Origin: Lentinus brumalis
Lineage: Eukaryota; Basidiomycota; Agaricomycetes; Polyporales; Polyporaceae
Length of the DNA: 64,000 bases
Direction of reading: 5' to 3'
Assembly: GCA_001792895.1 (NCBI GenBank)
Contig: MARA01000004.1
Span: 1,612,001-1,676,000 of the forward strand
The notes beneath the pieces are model-generated. The model had not been told where the DNA came from and did not search any database. It saw nothing but the letters and a program-made list of their open reading frames with translations. Every line of letters starts with the position of its first letter. Position 1 is the first letter of the stretch. The position numbers and the translations under genes were made by a program. Positions 23,277-35,733 of this stretch are shown here, one piece after another.

Positions 23277-24382
23277 TTATCGCTTCCAACGACGCAATTC
23301 CACATAATAGTTCGACCTCTCCCAGCCGTCTTGCACGATCTGTACGCCGCATTCCTTTTCACCTTCACCGGTCGCCACAATCCCGTCCGCAGAAGCATCT
23401 CCCAGAACCAACCCCAGCGCACTCGCTGCGTCGGCAACCAGCTCGTTCAGTTCGCCCTTCGCGAACATGTGGTAATACCTATTGAAGACTTTCGGTGGAG
23501 AGTGTTCTGCATCTACGCCCGTCTCCGGTGTCTCTGGCGTGGCGGGTTTCCCTGGCTTCCCCTTTCTTCGCGTCTTGGGTTTCGATTCCGCAGGTTGCGC
23601 TAGGACCCACGGCACGAAGACGTCTTGACCTCGACCCGTCTGACCACTAGATGAAGAGCATTGGCTATCATCGTCCGCGCTGGCAGGGATGCTGCGCTTT
23701 GACAGTTCATCTTGCTCGACGGCCCAGACGTAAATCAGGGCGCGTCCGTGTGATGGAGAGATTGTCTCCAGTACTCGCTACATGTGCATCTCGGTCAGCC
23801 TGGATTGCGTTGGACGTATGGCACAATATGTAGATACCTGCACTGCTAACTTACGCCGTTCTGGCGTAGCAAGATGGTGAATGGTCGCTATCGATATCGC
23901 GTAGTCCTGCAGAGCACGAGGATGCATAAGAATTCGCGGCGGCACGGAGGGGCTGGACATGGACGAACGAAGGCACCCCTGCGCCATGGATGGTCCAGAA
24001 CGTCTCCCAAAACGACCTCACGATTGACATCTCCGGCTCGTTTGGCGAGCTTGAGGAGGTTGATGCTCCGGTCAAGGCCAATGGTCCACACGGCACCCGG
24101 TCGATCATAGGGTAAGGGAAGGTATTTGCCGTTCCCAGTACCAAGGTCGACACCTACCCAGCCGGTGGGTAGAGAAGACAGGAAGGCCGCGATGACGGGC
24201 CAGGGCTGCAGAAGCACCGAGTTAGCATTGAATATAATCGCGCGAATAGAGTAGCATCGGAGCACCTTGTACCGTGTAGATGAGAAGTGCGGAGCGATCT
24301 CATCATACACGGCATGGACGTGAACATCTTCGTATACTTGGGGATTCTCAGAAGACACAATCGTCGGCTTCACTTCGGGCAT
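23277..24382 (-). CDS. TRM9: tRNA (carboxymethyluridine-34 5-O)-methyltransferase
   Basis: Trm9 with Trm112 makes mcm5U/mcm5s2U in the tRNA wobble position. Four exons (24382-24266, 24205-23969, 23906-23838, 23777-23277) give 307 aa. Signatures are [21 protein letters not shown], the junction TRYKPWPVI, SAM motif [31 protein letters not shown] and [12 protein letters not shown]. The C-terminal [17 protein letters not shown] and [12 protein letters not shown] are diagnostic for Trm9/ALKBH8-type enzymes. A Lys/Pro/Thr-rich insertion ([17 protein letters not shown]) sits before the C-terminal block, as in many fungi. Confidence 0.94.
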
Positions 24383-24550
24383 CTTCAGCTCGATGATTCA
24401 GACGCCTGAGTAGGAGAACGAGAATCCAGGATCGATTGCTACAATGCAGTGTGGGTATACAGCAGGATGCGAGTGACGGTCGAGTGATGGTGGTTGTGAT
24501 ACAAGAGGCCCTCAGAGTAGGAGTAGAGAAAGTGAAAACGGAGTCCGGCG

Positions 24551-25269
24551 TCAGCGCCGTGCGCCCGGGCTCGTGTGATCCTGGTAGCCCATCTCCTCGT
24601 CGAGCAACTCCCGGAACCTGCTGCCGTCGAACTGCGGGAATGGCACCAGCGTGGACTTATCGAGTCCCTCGATAGCCTCTGGTAGATCGCTGCACAGCAT
24701 GGGTGATAGCGTTAGGCAAAAGAGACGCAATGCAGTCACACGGGTGGGGTGGGGACTCACCCGACAGTCGACGACCTGAGGTGCCCGAGTCCTGCGAGTG
24801 CGTCCGACAGCTCCGCCTGGTGGTTATCGAGCAGGGTGGGGTTTGGGATGACGATGAGAGGCTTTCGGAGTCTGAGAACGTCTATGATCGTGCCGGAGCC
24901 TAGGCGAGTGCGGGGTAGGCAGCGTGTGGGGAAGCACAAGGCATGTTACGCACCCGCATGGCTGATGATCAGATCAGCACGCTCGTAATCCTCCTTGAGA
25001 GAAGGCTTGAATCGCCATATGCTTGTCTCGAGGTCGCCAGCGCGCTGCCAGTGGTCATCGGCATCCCGACGGAGGTGCGAGGTGTCGAAGTCAGAGTTAC
25101 CGCATTGTATGTCGAGGGTGCGGTAGCCTCTCTTGCGGAGCACGTCGAGGACCGGCTCGGAGAGGACTGTCTGGACGAGCGCGTCGAAGCGAGTGGATCC
25201 GACAGTGACGAAGACATGGGTGCCAGTGCTGCCGGGGGTGGGCGAGGGTGAGGAGGATGACTCGGACAT
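24551..25269 (-). CDS. ALG13: UDP-GlcNAc transferase catalytic subunit Alg13
   Basis: Alg13 pairs with membrane-bound Alg14 to add the second GlcNAc to the dolichol-linked N-glycan precursor on the cytosolic ER face. Exons are 25269-24954, 24899-24761 and 24689-24551, giving 197 aa. Motifs are [47 protein letters not shown] (GT-B nucleotide-sugar site), [19 protein letters not shown] and LAGLGHL. A longer in-frame start exists at 25383, but the ATG at 25269 places the catalytic domain at the usual position. Divergent from PRO3, with 192 bp between start codons. Confidence 0.95.
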
Positions 25270-25461
25270 GGTCGGCAGGGGGTTGCTGGTCGATCGGCTG
25301 GGCTGGTGCAGCTGGTGCGCATCCTCGTTCTTGACGCCGCTGTCGTTTCGTTCATATAGCACCTGTCGTCTCACCACCGGCAATTCGATCAGATCCGTGC
25401 CCTCAGGTGCCTCCAGTGCAGAGCCCCGCCGCTTCCTCAGCTGACCTCGGCGTCCACCAGA

Positions 25462-26698
25462 ATGGGGTATACTCTCTGCGTGCTAGGTCTCTCTCTCTCC
25501 CCTCGCCATCTCGTTGCCCCGGTCTGACCTTCTGCCAGGATGTGGAACAATGGGCGTCGCCGTCCTCTCCGGCGTCCTGGCCAGCCTTGACGCCAAAAAT
25601 TCAACAGCTTTCGTCCCCCAGCCCAAGTGGGAGTCGCACACGTCGGGCACGGTCACCCCCCAGACCCTCGAGGACGAATCGCTTCCATCCCGTTTCATCG
25701 CCTGCGTCAGCCGCGAAGAGACCGCGAGGAAGCTCGGCAGTGCCTTCTTCGCGGCGGGGACCCTCGGGAGGAGTGTCGAGATCGTGCAGGGACGCAATGT
25801 GGACGCGGTGCGCCAGTCAAATGTTGTCTTGCTATGGTGAGATCATCTCCGTGCCTCTGCCGCTTCTCTGCTGATTCACCGCGACCGCGCATCCATGATG
25901 TTCTAGCTGCAAGCCACAGGTGGCGAATCCCATCCTCAGCGAAGCCGGGATGAAGGAGGCTCTCGAAGGCAAACTCCTCATCAGCATTCTCGCGGGTGTT
26001 ACCATCGCGCAGCTCGAGGCGATGGTCCTGCCGTCCACGAAAGTCGTTCGCGCGATGCCCAACACCCCCTGCAAAGTCCGTGTGTTTGCATCGCATGCTA
26101 TGATCCGCATCCCCCTTGACCTCTTTCTCCATGTGGCTCACAGATCCGAGAGGGCATGACCGTCGTCAGCTCCCTGCCACCCTCGGAGCAATCAGAGCTC
26201 GAGCGGTCTATAATCCTCAATATATTCTCGTCCATCGGCCGGTGTCGGTTCCTCGAGGAGAAGCACTTCGACGCGTGCACTGCGCTCTCCGGCTCCGGAC
26301 CTGCGTTCGCATGTATCTTCCTCGAGGCTATGGCAGATGGCGGCGTGATGATGGGACTTCCGCGTGCAGAGGCACTGGAACTCGCAGCACAAAGTACGTA
26401 CTTGCGAGTGACCTGCTGAGCTGCAACGGCTGACTCGGGTTTCAGCGTTGCAAGGCGCTGCACGCATGACCCTGGCCGGAACTCATCCTGCACAGTTGAA
26501 GGATGCTGTGACCAGTGAGTGTCTATAGTTCACTACTTTCGTAGCCAGTACTGAGGCTGAGGCTTATCTAGCCCGGGTGGTTGTACGATCGCCGGTTTGC
26601 TTGCCATGGAGGACGGGCGAGTACGATCCACTATTGCTCGGGCCATCCAAGTTGCCACAGAGAGAGCAAGTGAGCTTGGTCAACCTGCCAAAAAGTAG
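25462..26698 (+). CDS. PRO3: Pyrroline-5-carboxylate reductase
   Basis: Reduces P5C to proline with NAD(P)H, the last step of proline synthesis. Exons are 25462-25486, 25539-25836, 25907-26075, 26144-26393, 26446-26514 and 26572-26698. The Rossmann motif is split by the first intron (YTLCVLG|CGTMGVA). Later motifs are CCKPQVANPIL, LISILAGVTI, VVRAMPNTPC, the FDACTALSGSGPAF catalytic/dimer region and GGCTIAGLLAMEDG. The canonical GT-AG splice between the last two exons puts the terminal exon out of frame. The expected TPGGCT motif needs one more C in the CCC at 26572-26574, or a non-canonical splice. The function call is firm; the last junction is not. Confidence 0.93.
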
Positions 26699-27647
26699 GT
26701 ATAGCGGGAGAACAGCATGTATTGTGTAGTCATGTACAACAATATGTATGGAAATGTAAGTCCGAACAGTGCTGAAGAATGTCACCGCCTTTCTCATTCG
26801 ACACCCGCGACGGAGAACGAGGGCATCGCCAAGGAGACGGATGGTGCTTTCTCGAGTACTGCACCTATCTTGCTCCTCCAACTGAGGACGAACGCATGCA
26901 AGCTGCACGTCATCCAGAGGTCTGGGAGCGATAGGAGACACGCTGACCATGCCGGCGCATGTGAGCCGGCAAGTAATGATAACGAGTTTATTCCACTACG
27001 GCAAGAAGATACATGAAATGCAGGTTATGAATGTACCCATCATGACCAGTCGACAACCTTCACTGAGTCTGAAGGCAATCGCTAGAGTGACGGGTGTAAG
27101 CAATGTTGCTCCCATAAAATGAGGATGATCGTGTGTAGTGTGGACGTCACCCAGAGTGTTGGAGAGCAGTGAAAAGATACTTAAGAACTGGTGTGAGCAA
27201 TTGGTGTAAGAAAATATATTGCATCATATATACTGGAGGGATGATCAGATACAGCGCAGGAAGTTGCAGGGGGATGGGACGTACCAGCAGTGTCGCATGT
27301 AAGAGTACCTCAGCGTGAAAGATGTCTCCCGCCTGTGAACCACTCCCTCCATACGAAGATCGCGTGAACGATCTTCGCTAAGACCACGTAGTCATAGAAG
27401 GAGAAGCAAAATACGGGAATGAAGAGGTTGATCTTGCTCCATTGAATGAATGCCCCGCCGATTGGAAAGCCGAGGGGGCACTAAAGTGTGGAGCGTAGTA
27501 ACAAGCAGCACTCACGGCCAGACGTCAAGCATTGAGATGGAAAGAATATATTGTCCAGTAGAATACAGATGCGACCTGTCGAGACCACGGTGAGCAAGGT
27601 TATCATCGACACGTCACTAAACACCTACCATGACAACTCGACAGCAA
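26699..27647 (-). other. Gap with hydrophobic membrane-protein-like fragments on the minus strand
   Basis: Between PRO3 and RPT3 (which converge) the minus strand holds spliced-looking fragments: a segment ending SMLDVWP before a GTGAGT at about 27516; then, from about 27480, IGGAFIQWSKINLF and FYDYVVLAKIVHAIFVWREW; and near 27000-27170 GATLLTPVTLAIAFRLSEG followed by a hydrophobic end and a stop. Order and helix content resemble the C-terminal half of DUF6533-type proteins, but no start or DUF6533 signature is present. It is most likely a truncated or decayed gene, possibly overlapping the RPT3 3' UTR. Confidence 0.35.
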
Positions 27648-29297
<1,650 letters not shown>

Positions 29298-29523
29298 GAT
29301 TGATAGCGGCGGGAAGTGAGGAACGGGTGGCAGTAAGGTGCAAGTTGGTCTGTGCGACGCAGAGCTGACGCGGCCGCTCACTGCGAAGACGCGTCGGGCA
29401 CAGGCACGTGAGCTCGCGAACTGACGCTGGTTTGGGTCCTGGGCGCTTCTGAAGCTTTAGCGTTCTTCGCTGGACGTCCACCAACCACTCGAATTCATAC
29501 GCTTTGCATCTTTAACAGTCCTC

Positions 29524-30414
29524 ATGGCGCATATAGTCACTCCTCTGGACCAACCCTCCAATTACAAGGATTCTCAATCCCGGGTAGACCGCAGCACACA
29601 AAATGAGCTGCTCTCAAGAACAAGTACCCTTTACGTGCGCCACACTTGCATCCTCCTAAGTCTGGACTAAGCATGCTGCACAGGTCGGCAACCTCAGCTT
29701 CTACACTACTGAGGAACAGATATACGAATTGTTCTCCAAATGTACCACACCGGAGGACGGTGGAGGCATTAAGCGTATCATCATGGGCTTGGACCGCAAC
29801 ACAAGGTGCGTCGCAGTTTGTCATGTGCAGAACGGTACCTCACCTCCAGGGCTGTACAGGACACCGTGTGGGTTTTGCTTTGTTGAGTACTACAGCCATG
29901 CCGAAGCTCTAGCTTGTCTGCGGTACATTAGTGGTACCAAGCTAGACGAGCGTATCATCCGATGTGACCTCGACCTTGGCTACCGTGACGGCCGCCAGTT
30001 TGGGAGAGGGAAGAGCGGAGGCCAGGTACGCACAACTCACCACTCGTTATCATTGCTCTGCTCACACAAGTCTTGACGTTCGCAGGTACGAGATGAGCAT
30101 AGGGATGACTACGACCCAGGTCGCGGGGGCTGGGGTGCGCAAGCACAGCGCGCCGAGATCGAACGCAAGAGAGAGATGGAGGTGCGGTACCACGACTCGC
30201 AAGATGTACCCGGGGCCGTTGCTGGAGGTGGAGGTGACTGGAAGGAGGCTGAGCACACTAGTGAGAACACTCTCAAGCGTGCCAGGTCTCCTGAGGACGA
30301 AGGCGATAGCGGACGTGGGGTGCGTACATTCACCATATGTTCCTGAGCTGGATCTCAAGCGACGATGTGCAGGAACCTCGCCCAAAGGTTGAGGACGATG
30401 CGGGTCGCATGTGA
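29524..30414 (+). CDS. CBC2: Nuclear cap-binding protein subunit 2 (CBP20)
   Basis: The RRM subunit that contacts the m7G cap in the nuclear cap-binding complex. Exons are 29524-29634, 29684-29805, 29860-30025, 30086-30319 and 30373-30414 (224 aa). Signatures are the tyrosine-containing N-terminus ([23 protein letters not shown]2), [28 protein letters not shown] (RNP1), [14 protein letters not shown] and [17 protein letters not shown] Gly/Glu-rich C-terminal tail carries [11 protein letters not shown]. Divergent from RPT3 across 226 bp. Confidence 0.95.
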
Positions 30415-30577
30415 GAGGACGTCGAGCTGCAAATCTCGTAACGTTCTCCTGTGTCTCGATTACGCTGTACCTACCTTCTGCTAGCCACACTACCTTATGA
30501 CATGCTTTGCTTCGCGTGAACGCGATGGCAGTGAAGAATATAACATAGTGCAGTGTGCCAGTCATGGATTCAGCGCA

Positions 30578-31395
30578 CTAAATCACTGCAGCGCGGACAA
30601 CATACTTGTCGTCGTACAAGTCTGGTCGCCACTGCTGCATGTGTAGAGTACGCACGAGGCGATACGCCTCAGAAACAGATTCTAGACGACACAGCCAGCG
30701 AGAAGTAGCTGACGCTGATGGGCCCCTCCCTCTACAGACGAGCATGCATGAGCGGGGACCGTGAAGATACTAGATGCACTCACGATTCGAGTTTGATCAC
30801 TACTGGTTTCCCCTGATCCATCCCAGCGAGCTTGAATTTGCGCAGGTTGTCCGCCATCACGCTGGGCAACAAACGTGCAGGTAGACCATACAGTACCACG
30901 TTCTTGCCTGCGCCGGTGAGACCAGCATCCGGACCGTCTCCTTTGAGAGCACCTCTCTGTCCAGCTTCGAGTAACCCCTTCGGACCGCGCATACGTGATA
31001 CGTCTGGCACTGAGTCGACGGCCGTAGCCTTGATGGTCTTTCCGCCAAGCACAGTCCTATCTAATGCCTTGAGGGCCGCCGGCACATATTCCGGTCGAGA
31101 GAAGGCAAGAGTAGCCGTTCCAGTCGGTTTGAACCGCTTGTAGTTCAGTGCCACTGAGCATGAGGGCACGGTATCAGTGCTCGACTGCGCGCATTCACAA
31201 ATGGCACGTACCATGACTGACATTCTCAACCTTCGCTTTCCCGCAAAGCCTCTGCAAGTCGGTCTGGAGGGCCGTGCGAGGTAGGCCTGTCAGACCGACG
31301 TGTAGCTTCAAACCTACCGGAGTTCAGTCAGTTGCATTGCTATCACCTGAACGCGACTCACCCCGCGTAGCTTGCGTTGCTGTCCGTGTGGTCAT
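30578..31395 (-). CDS. Small RRM-type RNA-binding protein
   Basis: Four exons (31395-31362, 31313-31212, 31153-30784, 30731-30578) give 219 aa. One RRM-like fold is visible (LKLHVGLTGLPRTALQTDLQ, YKRFKPTGTATLAFSRPEYV, RTVLGGKTIKAT), and a second weaker repeat starts at KNVVLYGLPARLLPSVM. The N-terminus MTTRTATQATR is Arg/Thr-rich without acidic residues, so mitochondrial import is possible but unproven. The C-terminal segment SEAYRLVRTLHMQQWRPDLY resembles basidiomycete RRM proteins of unknown role. No gene name can be given. Confidence 0.72.
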
Positions 31396-32346
31396 GAGAG
31401 GAAGGGCGGCGGATGCGATGTGGTCGAATGAAGAAGCCAGCCACCGAGGGCGGCGCCTGGTCGGAATTCTGAGCAACCGGCGTCTGCACCCTTCTGTCCT
31501 GGACTACATAGTACTCCTGGTCCACACACGACTTTGACGACTTTCGGCTGTTGGCATTCGGGCACACTAGTCTGCTACGCATCTCTTCTTGCTCTGACTT
31601 GCCTCGAGATGCCCTGATGTTCCGTTCGGAGAAATGCGCGTCGCGGACTCTCGGGACGGCGAGACTCGGCTCAGACTCGAGTGTCGCTGCTTCGCTCGGC
31701 CACCGTGCTCTACATCACCGCTCCGAACCGCTTCACGTACACGAATGAATTGTCAACACCTTGGAACACATGTCCCTGCTTCTGAATCATCCCCGAACGG
31801 CCCCGATCCCAGTATGGGCTAGGTCGCGGCTAGGTGGCCATTGGGTCTCCCTCTTGGGGTACACTCAATGTGCATTGGAAGACACTATCGCACGGAACGG
31901 AACATGGTTGCCTTCGGAATTAGTGCGTGCGTCAGCTGCAGTTCTTTCCGAGTGGTTCGTATCACGGCGTTTGTCGGACGAATGTCATCTCGTTTCCGTT
32001 TGCGTTGGTCTGGACGGTCTCGCTCAGCGTCGGCCTACACGGAGCAGACTAAGTATGACGCAAATTCAGCCCGCCCATTTACCTTGACTAGCTGACCGAG
32101 AGTCGAAGAACGTTCACGAAGCCATCCTCGAGCTCATCTCGACCGAAACTTCGGACGTTGTGACTCACCTGGACCCGATTGTTCACGACTTTGGGCGACT
32201 AGACATGCCCTTCGGAGGCCTTTGAGGGTCGGTGTCTTGTATAAAATGTCAGGAGAGAGGCCGATGTACATTCGTCACCATCGACACACCTCAGCCTCCA
32301 TCCGCGTCACCAACGACCTTTCATAATCCTCCAATCATCATCCGAT
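31396..32346. other. 0.95-kb divergent intergenic region (RRM gene / opsin-related gene)
   Basis: Contains the regulatory sites listed separately. Open frames at 31551-31748 and 31761-32087 lack any recognisable motif and are not called. Confidence 0.5.
32108..32246 (+). promoter_or_regulatory. Heat-shock elements and TATA box of the opsin-related gene
   Basis: A perfect GAAcgTTCacGAA lies at 32108-32120. A palindromic CCGAAACTTCGG (GAAnnTTC core at 32145-32152) lies 25 bp further on. A TATAAAA box at 32240-32246 follows, about 100 nt before the ATG at 32347. The spacing is a normal inducible-promoter order. Confidence 0.72.
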
Positions 32347-33349
32347 ATGGCCAACGACGCACTGGACAGCAACCCGCCCAATGCAACCTATCACTTGTCG
32401 ACCCACGGGTCTGACTGGCTTTGGGCAGCATTCTCAATCTTCGGCGTTTCCTTACTCGCCGTCGTCGGGTTGACGTTCAGCGTATGTTCCTTCTGACGTG
32501 TCTGTCATATCTGTGCTAAGGCTTCCGCCCTCTAGAGACCGCGCGGATCGCGCCTATTTCACCAGATAGCTGTTGTGGTGTTAACAACGGGTTCATTGGC
32601 ATACTTCTCCATGGCATCCGACCTTGGCGCGACTCCAGTGCCGGTCGAGTTCAGAGGTGACGGCACTCGCCAGATCTGGGTATGCATATATCACTTTACG
32701 TCGAAATGTGACATCTAATGCTCGAATGCAGTATGTGCGGTACATCAACTGGTTCATCACGTTCCCATTGCTGCTGCTGGAGCTGCTCCTTGCCACCGGC
32801 CTGTCGCTATCGGATATCTTCACCACCCTGTTTATGGCTGTCGTCCTTGTCATAACCGGCCTCGTAGCAGCCCTGGTGCCAAGCACATACAAGTGGGGTT
32901 ACTATGTTTTCGGCGTGGCTGCCCTGTTCTACATCTGGTACGTCTACCACCGGTGGCGTCTGGAATCTTAAGTCGCTCACTTTCTTTCGTATAGGTACGT
33001 CCTTCTCTGGCATGGTCCTCACACGACCTTCGCCGCTGGAGGCGCACTTCGTAGGGGCTACCTCTTCGCCGCCGGCTACCTGTCTCTGCTGCTCCTCATA
33101 TACCCCATTGCTTGGGCGTGTGCTGAGGGTGGCAATGTCATCTCGGTGACCTCCGAGATGATTTGGTACGGTATCCTCGACATCTTCGCAGGCCCGATAT
33201 TCCTGTTCTTCTTCCTTTGGGAATTGCGCGGCGTCGATTATGCATCCTTCGGCTTGCACTCGGGCAAGTACACGGATAAGTCGGCCTATCACCCGCAGAC
33301 CACCCAAGCCACTGGCTCGCCGTCCACCGGCGCCGCTGGGAATGTCTAA
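32347..33349 (+). CDS. Opsin-related protein (HSP30/MRH1/YRO2-like), retinal lysine absent
   Basis: A seven-helix membrane protein of the microbial-rhodopsin fold, 279 aa from four exons: 32347-32481, 32536-32679, 32732-32937 and 32995-33349. Helices are visible from WLWAAFSIFGVSLLAVVGLTF onward. The helix C motif reads RYINWFITFPLLLLELLLA, where bacteriorhodopsin has RYADWLFTTPLLLLDLALL: the proton acceptor Asp85 is Asn and Asp96 is Glu. In helix G (WYGILDIFAGPIFLFFFLW) the Schiff-base Lys position after LDxxA is Gly. It therefore cannot bind retinal and belongs to the chaperone-like ORP group, plasma-membrane proteins induced by heat and weak-acid stress in yeasts. The tail is short and Thr/Ser/Gly-rich. 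Confidence 0.92.
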
Positions 33350-33869
33350 TAGCTTTCTCGACTTCTCGTCATGACCCCTTCCCCTCGCACATACATCTAG
33401 GGCACGAAAATCCACGCCGCTTTCCTACGACGACTACCATCACGTTACGATCCTCTCGTTTTACATGTCATATTCTTCATTCAACGTTCGCTTACTCTCC
33501 ACTGCCGTTCACCGGCACCCTTGTTGTATACTAGCCCTGTTGTATTCGCTTAGTCTTGCAGTGTAGTATTGTCTAATGATACTTTGTAATCGAGTTCGAA
33601 AGCCAGGCGAGCGGTCGGTGGTTGAGGTGACTCAAGTCAGAGCACATCGGCAATTGCACTTGCTCTCGTGCCTGGCTTTGTATGTTGTTAGGGTCCACCT
33701 TCTGTCTCTTGTCTTGCTTGCGCCATTCTGTGCACAATCTGGTAGGCCAGCGATGATTACCATATGCACACCCAGGGATATGTAAGCAACGGCGCGCTGT
33801 ATCAGGTGTGTCCACTGAGTCCTCCGTACTTATCTTTTGCGCTCCTTGAACCCGACGCTGAACTCGACC
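33350..33869. other. Intergenic, 3' UTR of opsin-related gene and GSH2 promoter
   Basis: T/C-rich 3' UTR sequence followed by the GSH2 promoter; no coding or RNA signal. Confidence 0.5.
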
Positions 33870-35600
33870 ATGGCCAGCTCCTCTCCGCTCCCACAATGGC
33901 CTCCAGAAGTCTCTGACCAGCAGCGCAAAGCACTGGCTGTACTCGCGACCACGTACGCGCTTGCACATGGACTGATCTACCTCCCGCCCGCGCAGGTGCA
34001 GCCGCCTGCCCCAACGTCCGCAATCCATGCACCGCTCGCACTCTTCCCTTCGCCATTTCCGCGGCAACAATTTGAGCTTGCGAAGAGGTTGCAAAGCGAA
34101 TACAATGTGCTATATGCGCGCGTCGCAATGGATGAAGAGTTCCTGGATCGCGTCATGGGCGAAGAAGGAGTTGGACGCGTCGATGAGTTCACGGGCCAGT
34201 TATGGAGGATATGGAGGAGCTTGCGCGACCAAGGCATCCATCAGGTACGCGATCAGTTATTCGAGCGATACATGAGCTGGAGGATGCAATTGCGTAGTCT
34301 CGTCACCTAGGCCTCTTCAGATCTGACTATCTCCTGCACACCACGGAGACAAACGGTGAGGCTACCGTGTCGCTGAAGCAGGTCGAATTCAACACTATCT
34401 CGTCGTCCTTCGGCGCGCTCTCCCAGAATGTGGCGAAGATGCACAGGTTGGTACTATGGCCCGCGAGTAGCCCGATCTGTCTGCTAAACACGGCTACTTC
34501 CAGGTATCTGGCCGCTACGACGGAGTACTTCAACAGTTCGCCTTTCCTCAAAGCTGAGAACTTGCCCCCAAATGAGACTATTGCCGGTTTAGCGGAAGGG
34601 CTAGTAGCTGCTCATAGGGCCTACGGCTCATCCTCGTAAGTTCTACCATGCGCTTCTGTGCTCGTACTACTTACTCAATCTGTCTTCAGGGCATGGATAC
34701 TCTTCGTCGTCCAACCGGGGGAGAGAAATGTATTCGATCAACGCTGGTTAGAGTACGAACTGATTGAGAAGTCCGTCTTCACTTTCGATCATTGGCACTG
34801 GTCTTACTTCCTACAGACATTCGATACATGTGATCCGACAGACCTTTGATGAGCTTGCCATCTCCGCCCAAGTAGTGCCCGAATCCCGCATCCTTCAAGT
34901 CAAGCTACCTGGCTTGCTACCTGGGGGCGTAGAGACCGTCGAGATCTCAACCGTGTACTTCCGGGCGGGCTACACGCCAAACGACTACCCTACCCCGCGA
35001 CATTATGCAACACGGCAGGTGATCGAAAGCTCCGTCGCCATCAAATGTCCGTCGATACAGCTGCAGCTTGCAGGCGGGAAGAAAGTCCAGCAAGTTCTTA
35101 CGCAGCCCGGAGTGATGGAGCGCTTCCTCCACGACGCATCGACTCAGCTTCGTTCGACTTGGATGGACATGTGGGCGCTGAAGGAACCTAGAGTCGAAGG
35201 CTCTGAAGGCGTGTCGCGAGCACGTCGAGAAGCTCGCAATCTCGTGCTCAAGCCTCAACGCGAAGGCGGAGGCAACAATGTCTACAAGGAGGATATACCA
35301 AGCTTTTTGGATACCCTGCCGGAGGAGGAAAGGGAGGCGTGGATCGCCATGACACTCATCAAGACGCCGGAAGGGCTAGGCAACTACCTCGTGCGTGCGG
35401 GAAGCGGTACAGAGGGGGCCATGAAGGCGGAGGTGGTGAGCGAGTTGGGTATCTTCGGGTGGGCGCTGTTTGGAGGACCGGAGAAGAGCATCGAGGAGAA
35501 GGAGGTAGGGTGGCTGCTTAGAACGAAAGGCAAGGACAGTAATGAAGGAGGTGTTGCGGCTGGATTCTCTGTCCTGGACTCGCTGGTGCTGGTGGACTAA
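33870..35600 (+). CDS. GSH2: Glutathione synthetase (eukaryotic type)
   Basis: ATP-grasp enzyme joining gamma-glutamylcysteine and glycine. Exons 33870-34244, 34298-34446, 34504-34635, 34690-34770 and 34817-35600 give 506 aa. Landmarks are an N-terminal LPPEVS-type start (WPPEVSDQQRKAL), GLFRSDYLLH, VEFNTISSSFGAL, FDQRWLEYELIEKH, STVYFRAGYTPNDYP, SVAIKCPSIQLQLAGGKKVQ, the glycine-rich ATP loop LKPQREGGGNNVYKEDIP and ELGIFGWALFG. These are specific to eukaryotic glutathione synthetase, and length is normal. The first acceptor was placed at 34295-34297 because only this gives HLGLFRSDY in frame. Confidence 0.96.
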
Positions 35601-35733
35601 TGGATCGCGCTCAAAGTCATGGGTGCCTTGTACGATACTAGAAGCGTATGCGGAGCCAACATATCGCCAATGGCTGCTAGAGTTCCAACAAGCGAACGCT
35701 CGGCGATGCTAGGATCCAGAGCGAAGTCGGAGC

